From the NCBI RefSeq assembly GCF_001598695.1, contig NZ_BCZK01000005.1:186001-250000 (forward strand): DNA of 64,000 nt, in the 5' to 3' direction. The translations under genes were made by a program, and so were the position numbers. Source of the stretch: Klebsiella oxytoca NBRC 105695 (GTDB lineage Bacteria > Pseudomonadota > Gammaproteobacteria > Enterobacterales > Enterobacteriaceae). Position 1 is the stretch's first letter, and each line of letters opens with the position of its first letter. The notes under the pieces are model-generated. The model was not told the origin of the DNA and ran no database searches. It saw only the letters and a list, made by a program, of their open reading frames with translations. This document shows, piece after piece, positions 1 to 11,463 of this stretch.

Positions 1-2687
1 AGCTGAGCCAGGCCGAAGTGATCGGCACGCTCAATAATAATGGTGTTCGCCGTGGGTATGTCGATCCCGGTTTCGATAATGGTGGTACAGACCAGCACGT
101 TAAAACGCTGGTGATGGAAATCGTTCATCACCCGCTCAAGCTCGCGTTCGCGCATCTGTCCATGACCGATGGTAATGCGCGCTTCCGGCACCAGCTCCGC
201 CAGCCTCTCGGCGGCTTTCCGGATGTTTTCCACGTCATTATAGAGGTAGTATACCTGGCCGCCGCGCAGCACCTCACGCAGGATCGCCTCGCGTACCACC
301 AACGCGTCATATTCGCGCACGAAGGTTTTGACCGCCAGACGGCGGGCGGGCGGCGTGGCGATGATCGAAAGATCGCGCATACCGCTCATCGCCATATTCA
401 GCGTGCGCGGAATAGGCGTCGCGGTCAGGGTCAGGATATCGACGTCGGCGCGCATTGCCTTGATGCGCTCTTTGTGACGCACGCCAAAGCGGTGCTCTTC
501 ATCAACAATCAGGAGACCGAGATCGCGCAGCTTAACGTCCGGCTGCAGCAGTTTATGGGTGCCGATAAGAATATCGATTTTTCCTTCCGCGACTTGCTCA
601 AGGATCTGCGCCTGCTCTTTGGCGCTGCGAAAGCGCGAAAGCATCTCAATACGCACCGGCCAGTTAGCAAAGCGATCGCGGAAGTTATCGAAGTGCTGCT
701 GGGCGAGCAGGGTGGTTGGCACCAGCACCGCCACCTGCTTATGGTTTTCGACCGCCAGGAAAGCGGCGCGCATCGCCACTTCCGTTTTGCCGAAGCCAAC
801 ATCGCCGCACACCAGACGGTCCATCGCCAGAGGCTGGCACATATCGCTCAGGACGGCGTTAATAGCCTGCGCCTGGTCGGGCGTGGTCTCGAACGGGAAG
901 CTGTCGCAAAATAGCTGATACTGCTGTTTATCATGTTTAAACGCATAGCCGGATTTCGCCGCGCGCTGGGCATAGATATCCAGCAGCTCGGCGGCCACGT
1001 CGCGCACTTTCTCGGCCGCTTTCTGCCGCGCTCGCGCCCAGACGTCGCCGCCCAGTTTATGCAGCGGCGCATTCTCTTCCGCCCCGCCCGCATAGCGGCT
1101 AATCAGATGCAGTGAGGACACCGGGACGTACAGTTTGGCGTCGTTGGCGTAGGTCAGCATCAGGTATTCGCCATTAATGCCGCCCGCTTCAAGGGTCGTC
1201 ATTCCGGCATAGCGCCCAACTCCATGCTCCAGATGCACCACCGGCTGACCGATATGCAGCTCCGCCAGGTTACGAATCAACGTATCCGGATTGATGGTGC
1301 GGCGTGAATCCTGACGACGGCGGGCAACGCGCTCGCCCAGCAGGTCGCTTTCGCAAATCAGCGCCAGGTTGCGCTGGCTATCAATAAAGCCATGCTCGGC
1401 GGCGCCGATCATCAAATAGCGGCCGTTACCCGTCGCCTCTTCAAGACGCAAAATATGCTTTGGCGCGATCTTGATGCGGGCCAGCATTTCACCGAGTGCT
1501 TCGCGGCGTCCCTCGCTCTCAACCGAGAAAATCACCGGCCCGCTAAAGGATTCGAGGAATCGGCGCAGGTTATCCAGCGGCGCTTTGTTCTGCGCCTGAA
1601 TCGCCAGCTCGGGTAATTTTTGATAGCCGAGATTGGTATTAGCGGCCTTCTCCGCCAGGCGTTCGGTTTTGAGCTGCACGCGCGGCCATTTTTTCAGCTC
1701 GCTGAACAGTTCATCGCTGCGCAACCACAGCTGCTCCGGCGGCAAAAGCGGACGCATCGGATCAACGCCGCGATTTTCAAAGCGAGCGCGGGTTTCATTC
1801 TGGAAGCGTTCGGCGCTGGCTTCGAGATCGCCGGTGTTGACGATCAGCGTTTTCGCCGGGAAATAGCTGAACAGCGGCGGCAGCGGTTCGTTAAAGAACA
1901 GAGGCTGCCAGTATTCGATCCCCGCAGGCAGCGTGCCTTTACTGACCTGCTGATAAACATGCTCGGCGTCGCGCTTAACCTCGAAGCGGTCGCGCCACTG
2001 GCTGCGAAACAGCTCGATAGCGGCCTGGTCGGTCGGAAATTCGTGCGCCGGAAGCAGGTTGATACTGGCGACTTCCTCCAGCGTTCGCTGGCTGTCGACG
2101 TCGAACAGACGCAGGCTATCGATCTCATCATCAAAAAAATCGAGACGGTAGGGCTGCTCGCTGCCCATCGGGAACAGATCAAGCAATGCGCCGCGCGTGG
2201 CGTACTCGCCGTGCTCCATGACCTGATCGACGTGACGATAGCCGGCGCTATCCAGCTGCGAGCGCAGCGCATCCCGCGACAGCCGCTGGCCTTTTTTCAT
2301 CACCAGCGCGTGGCCGTGGAGGAAATTATGCGGACAGACGCGCTGCATGAGAGTGCTGACCGGGACGATCAGCACGCCGCGTTCCATGGTCGGGAGCTGG
2401 TACAGGGTAGCGAGACGTGAAGAGATAATATCCTGGTGCGGAGAGAAGCTATCGTAGGGGAGCGTTTCCCAGTCCGCCAGGCCTGCTACCATGCTGTCGG
2501 TAAACTGCCTGATTTCATCATTCAGACGCAGGGCGTTCTGCATATCGGGGGCTATCAGTACCACCGGGCCGCCGTGGCGCTCGGCCATTTCAGCCACCAG
2601 AGTGGCGCAGGCCGCGCCGGTCAGTTCGCCAAGCTGGCGCTGATCGCCGGCTTTAACCGGCAGAGAGTATCGGTATTGTTCAGGCAT
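1..2687 (-). CDS. mfd: Transcription-repair coupling factor Mfd (C-terminus outside window)
   Basis: Superfamily 2 DNA translocase that removes stalled RNA polymerase at lesions and recruits UvrA. The frame opens at an ATG at 2687 (MPEQYRYS...) and runs without a stop to the window edge, giving about 895 of the usual roughly 1148 residues. The visible part holds the UvrB-like N-terminal module, the RNA polymerase-interacting region and most of the motor. The last residues read in the window ([11 protein letters not shown]) belong to the helicase region just before the QLRGRVGR motif. Missing are the end of the motor and the C-terminal autoinhibitory domain. Divergent from lolCDE, as in E. coli. 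Identification rests on near-identity to E. coli Mfd across the read segments. Confidence 0.96.
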   Translation of the reverse strand, partial: MPEQYRYSLPVKAGDQRQLGELTGAACATLVAEMAERHGGPVVLIAPDMQNALRLNDEIRQFTDSMVAGLADWETLPYDSFSPHQDIISSRLATLYQLPTMERGVLIVPVSTLMQRVCPHNFLHGHALVMKKGQRLSRDALRSQLDSAGYRHVDQVMEHGEYATRGALLDLFPMGSEQPYRLDFFDDEIDSLRLFDVDSQRTLEEVASINLLPAHEFPTDQAAIELFRSQWRDRFEVKRDAEHVYQQVSKGTLPAGIEYWQPLFFNEPLPPLFSYFPAKTLIVNTGDLEASAERFQNETRARFENRGVDPMRPLLPPEQLWLRSDELFSELKKWPRVQLKTERLAEKAANTNLGYQKLPELAIQAQNKAPLDNLRRFLESFSGPVIFSVESEGRREALGEMLARIKIAPKHILRLEEATGNGRYLMIGAAEHGFIDSQRNLALICESDLLGERVARRRQDSRRTINPDTLIRNLAELHIGQPVVHLEHGVGRYAGMTTLEAGGINGEYLMLTYANDAKLYVPVSSLHLISRYAGGAEENAPLHKLGGDVWARARQKAAEKVRDVAAELLDIYAQRAAKSGYAFKHDKQQYQLFCDSFPFETTPDQAQAINAVLSDMCQPLAMDRLVCGDVGFGKTEVAMRAAFLAVENHKQVAVLVPTTLLAQQHFDNFRDRFANWPVRIEMLSRFRSAKEQAQILEQVAEGKIDILIGTHKLLQPDVKLRDLGLLIVDEEHRFGVRHKERIKAMRADVDILTLTATPIPRTLNMAMSGMRDLSIIATPPARRLAVKTFVREYDALVVREAILREVLRGGQVYYLYNDVENIRKAAERLAELVPEARITIGHGQMRERELERVMNDFHHQRFNVLVCTTIIETGIDIPTANTIIIERADHFGLAQ

Positions 2688-2911
2688 AGACGGTATCATG
2701 ATCTCTTGAGGATTCGCTCTGCCGATATGGAGGGCAACTCGCTGATATTCAATAGTCTGATTATCCGCGATCGACCAGAATTCGCCAACCCGTATCGCAA
2801 AGGTCATGTTAGGGACGAAAATGTAACGAACTCCGATAAGCGTAAAGTTAAATAACGACTTATGTTTCTATGTTGTTGTTTATATTGATTTTTTACTGAT
2901 TTTGCCAATAA

Positions 2912-4885
<1,974 letters not shown>

Positions 4886-4886
<1 letters not shown>

Positions 4887-6130
4887 TGGCTTCTCCGTTA
4901 TCGTTATTAATTGCTCTGCGCTTTAGCCGTGGACGGCGGCGCGGTGGGATGGTGTCGCTGATTTCGGTTATCTCGACCATCGGTATCGCGCTGGGCGTGG
5001 CGGTGTTGATCGTTGGCCTGAGCGCGATGAACGGCTTCGAACGCGAGCTCAATAACCGCATTCTGGCGGTGGTCCCGCACGGTGAAATTGAGCCGGTAAA
5101 CCAGCCGTGGAACAACTGGAACGAGGCGCTGGCGAAGGTTGAGAAGGTCAAAGGCATCGTTGCCGCGGCGCCTTATATTAACTTCACCGGGTTGGTGGAG
5201 AGCGGCAGCAACATGCGCGCAATTCAGGTGAAAGGCGTCGACCCGCAGCAGGAAAGTCGTCTCAGTTCGTTACCCAACTTTGTGCAGAACAATGCGTGGG
5301 CCAGCTTTAAAGCCGGCGAGCAGCAGGTGATCCTCGGTAAGGGCGTTGCCGATGCGCTGCACGTCAAGCAGGGCGACTGGGTGTCGATCATGATCCCTAA
5401 CTCCGATGCCGAGCACCAGCTGCTGCAGCCAAAGCGCGTCAGGCTTCATGTTACCGGCATTTTGCAGCTCAGCGGCCAGCTCGATCATAGTTTTGCCATG
5501 ATTCCCATGCAGGATGCGCAGCAGTACCTGGATATGGGCAGCAGCGTGACGGGGATCGCTATCAAAGTGACCGACGTGTTTCATGCCAATACGCTGGTAC
5601 GCGATGCGGGCGAAGTGACCAACAGCTACGTTTACATCAAAAGCTGGATCGGTACCTACGGCTATATGTACCGGGATATTCAGATGATTCGCGCCATTAT
5701 GTATCTGGCGATGGTGCTGGTGATTGGCGTGGCCTGCTTTAATATCGTCTCGACCCTGGTGATGGCGGTGAAAGATAAAAGCGGCGATATTGCGGTGCTG
5801 CGCACGCTTGGCGCAAAAGACGGGCTGATCCGCGCGATTTTCGTATGGTATGGTTTACTTGCCGGTTCGGTAGGTAGCCTGATTGGCGTGGCTATTGGCG
5901 TTATCTGCGCATTTAAGCTGACCGCAATCATTAACGGTATTGAGGATCTGATCGGGCATAAATTCCTCTCCGGCGACATCTATTTTATTGACTTCCTGCC
6001 GTCTGAACTGCACTGGCTGGACGTCGTTTACGTGCTGGTGACGGCACTGTTGCTGAGTTTGCTGGCCAGCTGGTATCCCGCCCGCCGCGCCAGCCGCATT
6101 GACCCGGCGAGGGTGCTGAGTGGCCAGTAA
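4886..6130 (+). CDS. lolE: Lipoprotein-releasing ABC transporter permease LolE
   Basis: Second permease subunit of LolCDE; it binds the lipoprotein substrate before hand-over through LolC to LolA. The 414-residue protein has the same 1+3 transmembrane plan as LolC, with an N-terminal helix near residues 23-48, a periplasmic domain and three helices from about 270. It ends in [20 protein letters not shown], typical of the family. The start overlaps the lolD stop by one base. Confidence 0.96.
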
Positions 6131-6178
6131 TTTATCGTCATGGTCGGCGTTGCCGATCGGTAAAGAGGAATGGCTGAA

Positions 6179-7090
6179 ATGTACTATGGATTTGACATTG
6201 GCGGCAGCAAAATAGCGTTGGGCGTATTTGATAACGCGCGGCGGCTGCAGTGGGAAAAACGCGTCGCCACGCCAAAAGAGAGCTATGAAGATTTTTTGCA
6301 AGCGGTAGAAGCGCTGGTGGCGGAGGCCGACCAGCGCTTCGGCTGTCAGGGTTCGGTGGGCATCGGTATTCCCGGCATGCCGGAGACGGAAGACGGTACG
6401 CTCTATGCCGCCAACGTCCCTGCCGCCAGCGGCAGACGGCTGCGGGCCGATCTGAGCGAACGGCTGGGGCGCGATGTGCGGCTTGATAACGATGCCAACT
6501 GTTTTGCCCTCTCCGAAGCGTGGGACGACGAATTTACCCAATACCCGCTGGTGATGGGGATGATCCTCGGCACCGGCGTTGGCGGCGGGCTGGTGCTTAA
6601 CGGTAAATCGATTACCGGGCATCGCTATATAACCGGCGAATTCGGCCATATCCGCCTGCCGGTGGATGCGCTGGAAGTCGTAGGGCGCGATTTCCCGCTT
6701 ACGCGCTGCGGCTGCGGCCAACTGGGCTGCATTGAAAACTACCTTTCCGGACGCGGCTTTGCCTGGCTGTACCACCATTTTTACCAACAATCCTTAACCT
6801 CACCCGAGATCGTCGCGCTCTGGCAGCAGGGCGACGCGAAGGCGCGCGAGCACGTTGAGCGCTATCTCGATCTGCTGGCGGTGTGCCTGGGCAATATTTT
6901 AACGATTGTCGACCCGGATCTGCTGGTGTTGGGCGGGGGATTGTCTAACTTTACAGCAATAACCGAAGGGCTGGCGCAGCGCCTGCCGCGACATCTGCTC
7001 CCCGTTGCCAGCGTGCCGCGCATCGAACGCGCGCGTCATGGCGATGCGGGAGGTATGCGCGGTGCGGCCTTCCTTCATCTGACTCATTAA
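6179..7090 (+). CDS. nagK: N-acetyl-D-glucosamine kinase NagK
   Basis: ROK-family kinase that phosphorylates N-acetylglucosamine, mainly recycled from murein, to GlcNAc-6-phosphate. The ATP-binding start is [14 protein letters not shown], the middle holds LGTGVGGGL, and the zinc motif [17 protein letters not shown] is complete. The ATG at 6179 gives 303 residues, the E. coli length and N-terminus (MYYGFDIGG). An ATG three codons upstream shares the AGAGGA ribosome site, so the exact start is not certain. Follows lolE and precedes cobB, as in E. coli. Confidence 0.95.
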   Translation: MYYGFDIGGSKIALGVFDNARRLQWEKRVATPKESYEDFLQAVEALVAEADQRFGCQGSVGIGIPGMPETEDGTLYAANVPAASGRRLRADLSERLGRDVRLDNDANCFALSEAWDDEFTQYPLVMGMILGTGVGGGLVLNGKSITGHRYITGEFGHIRLPVDALEVVGRDFPLTRCGCGQLGCIENYLSGRGFAWLYHHFYQQSLTSPEIVALWQQGDAKAREHVERYLDLLAVCLGNILTIVDPDLLVLGGGLSNFTAITEGLAQRLPRHLLPVASVPRIERARHGDAGGMRGAAFLHLTH

Positions 7091-7104
7091 CGACAGAGGT
7101 AGCT

Positions 7105-7935
7105 ATGCAGTCGCGCCGCTTACATCGATTAAGCCGATTTCGCCGCAATAAGCGTCGGTTACGAGACCGTCTGCGTCAGCGGATTTTCTTCGGCGAAGAT
7201 AAGGAGACACCTGAAACGATGGAAAAACCAAGAGTCGTGGTGCTAACCGGCGCGGGTATTTCGGCGGAGTCGGGAATTAAAACCTTCCGCGCCGCCGACG
7301 GCCTGTGGGAGGAGCATCGGGTAGAAGACGTCGCAACGCCGGAAGGGTTCGCCCGCGACCCGGCGCTGGTGCAGGCGTTTTACAACGATCGCCGTCGTCA
7401 GCTGCAAAGCCCGGACATTGCGCCCAATGCGGCGCATCAGGCGCTGGCGCGGCTGGAAGAGAGACTGGGTGACCATTTTCTACTGGTGACCCAGAATATC
7501 GATAATCTGCACGAGCGCGCGGGCAACCGTCGGGTGATCCATATGCACGGCGAGCTGCTGAAGGTGCGCTGTTCGTGGAGCGGCCAGGTGGTGGCGTGGA
7601 CCGGTGATGTGACGACGGAAGATAAGTGTCACTGCTGCCAGTTTCCCGCGCCGCTGCGCCCGCACGTGGTGTGGTTCGGCGAGATGCCGCTGGATATGGA
7701 TGAAATCTACCTGGCGCTGGCGGAGGCGGATATCTTTATCGCCATCGGTACTTCCGGGCACGTTTATCCGGCGGCAGGGTTTGTCCATGAAGCGCGGCTG
7801 CAGGGCGCCCACACGGTTGAGCTAAATCTCGAACCAAGCCAGGTAGGCAGCGAATTTGCCGAGAAACACTATGGCCCGGCAAGCGAAGAAGTGCCGCGCT
7901 TTGTGGAAAAGCTGCTGAAACAGCTGGCCGGGTAG
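7105..7935 (+). CDS. cobB: NAD-dependent protein deacylase CobB (sirtuin)
   Basis: Sirtuin that removes acetyl and succinyl groups from lysines, using NAD. The long form is 276 residues. A short form could start at the internal ATG at 7219 ([13 protein letters not shown]), preceded by a purine-rich stretch; both forms are known in E. coli and Salmonella. Motifs seen are [16 protein letters not shown], the catalytic histidine in IHMHGEL, and zinc cysteines around KCHCCQFP. The pair Tyr/Arg in [10 protein letters not shown], linked to succinyl-lysine recognition in CobB, is kept. The basic N-terminal extension ([18 protein letters not shown]) matches the long isoform. Confidence 0.95.
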   Translation: MQSRRLHRLSRFRRNKRRLRDRLRQRIFFGEDKETPETMEKPRVVVLTGAGISAESGIKTFRAADGLWEEHRVEDVATPEGFARDPALVQAFYNDRRRQLQSPDIAPNAAHQALARLEERLGDHFLLVTQNIDNLHERAGNRRVIHMHGELLKVRCSWSGQVVAWTGDVTTEDKCHCCQFPAPLRPHVVWFGEMPLDMDEIYLALAEADIFIAIGTSGHVYPAAGFVHEARLQGAHTVELNLEPSQVGSEFAEKHYGPASEEVPRFVEKLLKQLAG

Positions 7936-7978
7936 ACGCAACCTCACCAATACCGCGTTACGGAAAACAGGAGTGGCT

Positions 7979-8290
7979 ATGGATAGCCCATTAGCACTAT
8001 CTGCTGCGATATTTTTGGCCGCAGTGGGGGTTGGCCTGTGGAGTCAGTATGGCCTGCCTCGTCTTTCTGATAGCAGAAATATTCTGTTCATCCTCTCTCT
8101 TATTCTCGGCGTCGTATCCGCGGCTTCCTGCCTGTTTCATCTGCTGTATCTGCTGATTGAGGGCCAGAGCGCGCAGGGCGGTTCGGCGTGGTTCGGGCCG
8201 CTTATCGTGCTGGGCGCGTTGTGGAAGCCGCTGAAGTATATTGCGGGCAAGCTTGATGCTGTCTTAACGAAAAATCAGGGCAAGAAATAA
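7979..8290 (+). CDS. Small inner-membrane protein, function unknown
   Basis: Not recognised. The 103-residue protein starts at the ATG at 7979, placed six bases after AACAGGAG; an in-frame GTG two codons upstream is too close to that site. It has three hydrophobic stretches (about residues 6-22, 35-57 and 70-82) and a lysine-rich tail (KLDAVLTKNQGKK), suggesting a small integral membrane protein with a cytoplasmic C-terminus. It sits 43 bp after cobB and before the accessory island, in the place of E. coli ycfZ. Confidence 0.75.
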   Translation: MDSPLALSAAIFLAAVGVGLWSQYGLPRLSDSRNILFILSLILGVVSAASCLFHLLYLLIEGQSAQGGSAWFGPLIVLGALWKPLKYIAGKLDAVLTKNQGKK

Positions 8291-8379
8291 TCCCGGCTTT
8301 TGCCACCGCCCGGAAAAAGCGTACGGCAATCGCCTGGGCAGGCCGCTCATGAAATTCAGGACGCCTCGGCGCCCTTTAT

Positions 8380-9342
8380 TCATAGCGCCTTCTGCATATT
8401 GATCACCGCCCGGGCATTAGATGCGCTGGTGGCCAGCACATCAATTACGCCGGTGCGCAGCGCGCCGAGGATCGCCGTTGCCTTGGTGCTTTCCGAAGCA
8501 ATGGCGATCACGCACGGGATGGCGCGAAGCTGTTCAAGGCTCAGGCCGATAACCCGATCGTTCATCACCGTATCAACCGGTTTACCCTGAATATTGAAAA
8601 AACTATAGCCAGCGAGATCGCCCACTACGCCCTGTTCCTGGCGCGCAGTCGCAATTTCCTGCGGGGAGAACCAGCCGAGCTGCACCATAAAGCTATTTTC
8701 GTTCATATCGCCAAGGCCAATGATGGCTACATCCGCCTTGCTTGCCTGTTCGAGCGTGGCTTTAATCAGCCGGTTTTGCATAAACGCTGAGCGCAGTTCC
8801 GGCGTTTCGACATAGGCCGGGGCGTACAGCGTTTCGCTAAAACCGTTGAATTTACGCGCCAGGTTTCGACTGATGTGATCGGCATCGATCAGCTGGTTGT
8901 CGCGCTTGGTGCCGCCGATACCGCAAATAAAGCGACAGTTGCGCTCTGGAAAGATCCCCACGTGGTTGGCCACGGCGGCGACGTTGCGACCCTGCCCGAC
9001 GGTCACGGTCATATCGCTTTTGAGGATCCCGGCGAGATAGTTGCTGACCAGCGCCGCGACCTGCTGGCGCTGTTCATCCTCGTCGTGATGGTCCAGGGCG
9101 ATAAGCGCGCGCTTGATGCCGAAATGGGAGATAAACTGCTGCTCAATCTGGGAGCTGAAGACCGGGTGGTATTTCACGCTGATCTCGACAATCCCTTCGT
9201 GGCGAGCTTTTTTCAGCAACCGACCGACCTTAATGCGTGAGATCCCAAAGCGTTTTGCAATCTCTTCCTGGGTTTGCTCCTGATCGTAATAGGCCACGGC
9301 AATTTCTGTCAGCAGCGCATAATCTGAGTCTTGTTCAGTCAT
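8380..9342 (-). CDS. SorC/DeoR-type sugar-binding transcriptional regulator
   Basis: Probable regulator of the surrounding sugar-acid operon. The N-terminal helix-turn-helix (about residues 22-42, EEIAKRFGISRIKVGRLLKKAR) is followed by a SorC/CggR-type phosphosugar-binding domain with conserved stretches near TVGQGRNVAAV, CRFICGIGG and ADVAIIGLGD. Length is 320 residues from the ATG at 9342. EryD of the erythritol pathway belongs to the same family. The gene lies 41 bp downstream of the isomerase gene on the same strand and diverges from the catabolic operon, the usual place for a local regulator. The effector is probably a phosphorylated intermediate (inference). Confidence 0.88.
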   Translation of the reverse strand: MTEQDSDYALLTEIAVAYYDQEQTQEEIAKRFGISRIKVGRLLKKARHEGIVEISVKYHPVFSSQIEQQFISHFGIKRALIALDHHDEDEQRQQVAALVSNYLAGILKSDMTVTVGQGRNVAAVANHVGIFPERNCRFICGIGGTKRDNQLIDADHISRNLARKFNGFSETLYAPAYVETPELRSAFMQNRLIKATLEQASKADVAIIGLGDMNENSFMVQLGWFSPQEIATARQEQGVVGDLAGYSFFNIQGKPVDTVMNDRVIGLSLEQLRAIPCVIAIASESTKATAILGALRTGVIDVLATSASNARAVINMQKAL

Positions 9343-9383
9343 AGTTATCGCCTGGTGTTTCCATCTTTGATGTCTCCCTAATA

Positions 9384-10178
9384 CTACTGCGCCTGAAGAA
9401 TAAATTCCTCTGTAACGCGTTGAACAATGTCGCAATAGCCGTTGGCATCCCATGCCGCGCGGCCAATAAACAGTCCGTTAATGTCATCCTGCTGAAGCAG
9501 TTCTACGGCATTTTGCCGATTGACGCTACCGCCGTACAGCAGGGGAATGCGCCGTCCGATTTCTTCGCCGAAGGTCTCGCATAACGCCTGACGCAGCGCC
9601 CGGTGGATCTCTGCGGCCTGCTCCGGCGTCGCCGGCGTGCCGTGTTCGCCGATAGCCCATATGGGCTCATAGGCAACCAGAGTGTGTAAAACCTGCTGTT
9701 CATTCAGGCCAGAAAGCGCGATTTTCATCTGCCTCACTACCGTTTCCCGTGAGACCTGCCAGCGTTTTTCATCGGCGCTGTCGCCGATACAGATCAGAGG
9801 TCGAAGCCCGTGACGCAGGGCGCGATGCACTTTTTGGTTAATGGCGGCGTCGGATTCATTGAACGCGCCGCGACGCTCGGAGTGACCAAGCTCGACCAGG
9901 GAGGCGCCGGTTTCAGCCAGCATGGCGGCGGAAATTTCACCGGTCCAGGCGCCGTTTTCCGCTTCATGCATATTCTGCGCGCCGGTCAGGCAGGGGATCT
10001 GATGCTGCTGTAGATACTGGCTGACGGGATAAATGGCGGTGAAAGGGGGAATAATAAACGGCTGGATTTTCGGATGCCTCACCTGCGGTAACCGCTGCGC
10101 CAGCGTTTCACAAAAGGCCATGGCTTGCGATAACGGTTTATTCATTTTCCAGCTGGTTCCTAACCAGATTTGTTCCAT
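9384..10178 (-). CDS. Triose-phosphate isomerase paralogue, probable L-erythrulose-1-phosphate isomerase (EryH/LerI-like)
   Basis: TIM-barrel isomerase of 264 residues with an intact catalytic set: Lys11 (TSWKMNKP), His99 (LGHSERR) and Glu171 (AYEPIWAIG). The opening GTSWKMNK resembles the EryH/LerI group, which interconverts L-erythrulose-1-phosphate and D-erythrulose-4-phosphate, rather than housekeeping TpiA. That assignment is from memory of motifs. An RpiB-like partner, transaldolase and transketolase in the same locus support tetrose-phosphate work, but conversion of dihydroxyacetone phosphate remains possible. The start at 10178 follows GGAG with a six-base gap; an upstream ATG at 10190 lacks such a site. 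Confidence 0.75.
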   Translation of the reverse strand: MEQIWLGTSWKMNKPLSQAMAFCETLAQRLPQVRHPKIQPFIIPPFTAIYPVSQYLQQHQIPCLTGAQNMHEAENGAWTGEISAAMLAETGASLVELGHSERRGAFNESDAAINQKVHRALRHGLRPLICIGDSADEKRWQVSRETVVRQMKIALSGLNEQQVLHTLVAYEPIWAIGEHGTPATPEQAAEIHRALRQALCETFGEEIGRRIPLLYGGSVNRQNAVELLQQDDINGLFIGRAAWDANGYCDIVQRVTEEFILQAQ

Positions 10179-10261
10179 CTTGTTCTCCATAATAGGTAAA
10201 TCAATAGCTTGTCGTGAAATGGCTTTCGCTTATGAGAGAGGTTGAACTTTTTATCACCCAA

Positions 10262-10275
10262 TGAACATATGTTAG
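10262..10275. promoter_or_regulatory. Putative operator, TGAACATATG motif copy 1
   Basis: TGAACATATGTTAG is nearly palindromic around CATATG. The core TGARCATATG recurs at 10360-10369 and 10379-10388 in the same divergent promoter region. Position favours control of the leftward isomerase-regulator unit. Probably a site for the local SorC-type regulator (inference). Confidence 0.45.
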
Positions 10276-10314
10276 ATCACATTTTTTTATAAAATAAATC
10301 TATGGATTTTTTTA

Positions 10315-10330
10315 TGTGATCTAAATCACC
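10315..10330 (+). promoter_or_regulatory. Putative CRP site of the island promoter
   Basis: TGTGATCTAAATCACC fits the CRP consensus TGTGA-N6-TCACA with one mismatch. It lies midway between the divergent isomerase and pdxA2-like genes, suited to catabolite control of one or both units. Confidence 0.6.
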
Positions 10331-10359
10331 AATAACCTCTCAATCATCAGGTAATGTTT

Positions 10360-10388
10360 TGAGCATATGATTCACCATTGAACATATG
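10360..10388 (+). promoter_or_regulatory. Putative tandem operator, TGARCATATG copies 2 and 3
   Basis: TGAGCATATG (10360-10369) and TGAACATATG (10379-10388) begin 19 bp apart, just upstream of the pdxA2-like gene. With copy 1 at 10262 they form a three-site arrangement flanking the CRP site. Likely the operators of the SorC-family regulator (inference). Confidence 0.45.
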
Positions 10389-10420
10389 AACAAGCCGAAC
10401 TTCACTACGAGAGGTCCACG

Positions 10421-11428
10421 ATGTCACAAGAGAAAAAGCCAGTTGTCGCACTTACCATTGGCGACCCTGCCGGGATTGGTCCGGAGATTTCAGTCGCGAC
10501 GATGATGGAGAAAAGCGTCTACGACGAGTGCAAACCTTTTTTGATTGGCTCAGCGCCGATTATCGCCAGAGCAATGAAAATCATGGGCTGTGATTTTCCG
10601 ATTAACAAAATTAGCCATCCGCAGGAAGCTCGCTTCAACTGGGGTACGGTGGACGTGCTGGAAACCGGTGAGTATGACTGCGAGAGCATTGAATGGGGCA
10701 AAGTGCAGAAGCTGGCGGGGCAGATGTCGCTGGACTATGTGCTGAAATCTATCGAACTGGGGAAAGCCGGCCTGATCGATGTGGTCTCTACCGCGCCGAT
10801 TCATAAAGAAGCAATCAAGCTGGCGGGGTGTAAACTGCCGGGTCATACCGAGATCTATCAGGTTGAAACGCAATCCGATTATGGCCTGACCATGTTCCAC
10901 GTTCATAACCTGCGGGTCTTCTTCGTGAGCCGTCATATGGCGCTTAAAGACGCCTGCGATTACGCCAATAAAGAGCGCGTTCTGGCCTGCGTGCAGCAGA
11001 TCCACCATGAGTTTACCGCGCTGAATATCAAAAATCCGCGCATTGCGGTAGCCGCGCTGAATCCGCATGGTTCAGACAACGGCCTGTTTGGCCACGAAGA
11101 AGCCGATAACCTCATCCCGGCAGTCAAAGCGGCGCAGGAAATGGGGATTAACGCCATCGGCCCGGTGCCGGCAGATTCCGTCTTCCATCTGGGTAAACAG
11201 GGGCGCTATGACGCCATCCTCTCGCTTTATCACGATCAGGGGCATATCGCCTGTAAAACCCTCGATTTTGAGCGTTCCGTAACCATTACCTTTGGCCTGC
11301 CGTTTATGCGTAGCTCGGTAGACCACGGCACGGCGTTTGATATTGCCGGCACCGGTAAAGCGGGCACCGTCAGTATGCTGGAGTCCACGATGGCCGCGGT
11401 GAGCTACTGGAAAATGAAAAACCACTAA
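10421..11428 (+). CDS. pdxA2: PdxA2-like 4-phospho-D-threonate 3-dehydrogenase
   Basis: NAD-dependent dehydrogenase of the PdxA family, 335 residues. PdxA2 enzymes oxidise and decarboxylate a 4-phosphotetronate to dihydroxyacetone phosphate, acting after a DUF1537 kinase; this is established for D-threonate. Visible motifs are the GDPAGIGPE start, the GHTE histidine, [16 protein letters not shown] and the closing [11 protein letters not shown]; the histidines in these are the divalent-metal ligands of the family. The kinase gene follows 35 bp downstream. First gene of the rightward operon; the ATG is preceded by AGAGG. A role in vitamin B6 synthesis is unlikely because of this context. Confidence 0.85.
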   Translation: MSQEKKPVVALTIGDPAGIGPEISVATMMEKSVYDECKPFLIGSAPIIARAMKIMGCDFPINKISHPQEARFNWGTVDVLETGEYDCESIEWGKVQKLAGQMSLDYVLKSIELGKAGLIDVVSTAPIHKEAIKLAGCKLPGHTEIYQVETQSDYGLTMFHVHNLRVFFVSRHMALKDACDYANKERVLACVQQIHHEFTALNIKNPRIAVAALNPHGSDNGLFGHEEADNLIPAVKAAQEMGINAIGPVPADSVFHLGKQGRYDAILSLYHDQGHIACKTLDFERSVTITFGLPFMRSSVDHGTAFDIAGTGKAGTVSMLESTMAAVSYWKMKNH

Positions 11429-11463
11429 TCGCTGAGGTTAATGCGAAGCAAAAGGGCAGAGAA

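Noticed and set aside
18-914. Rightward open frame of 298 codons at the window start
   Set aside because: Antisense to mfd, whose leftward frame matches Mfd throughout.
9384-10178. Housekeeping triose-phosphate isomerase TpiA
   Set aside because: Catalytic residues fit, but the divergent sequence, GTSWKMNK opening and operon context favour a dedicated paralogue.
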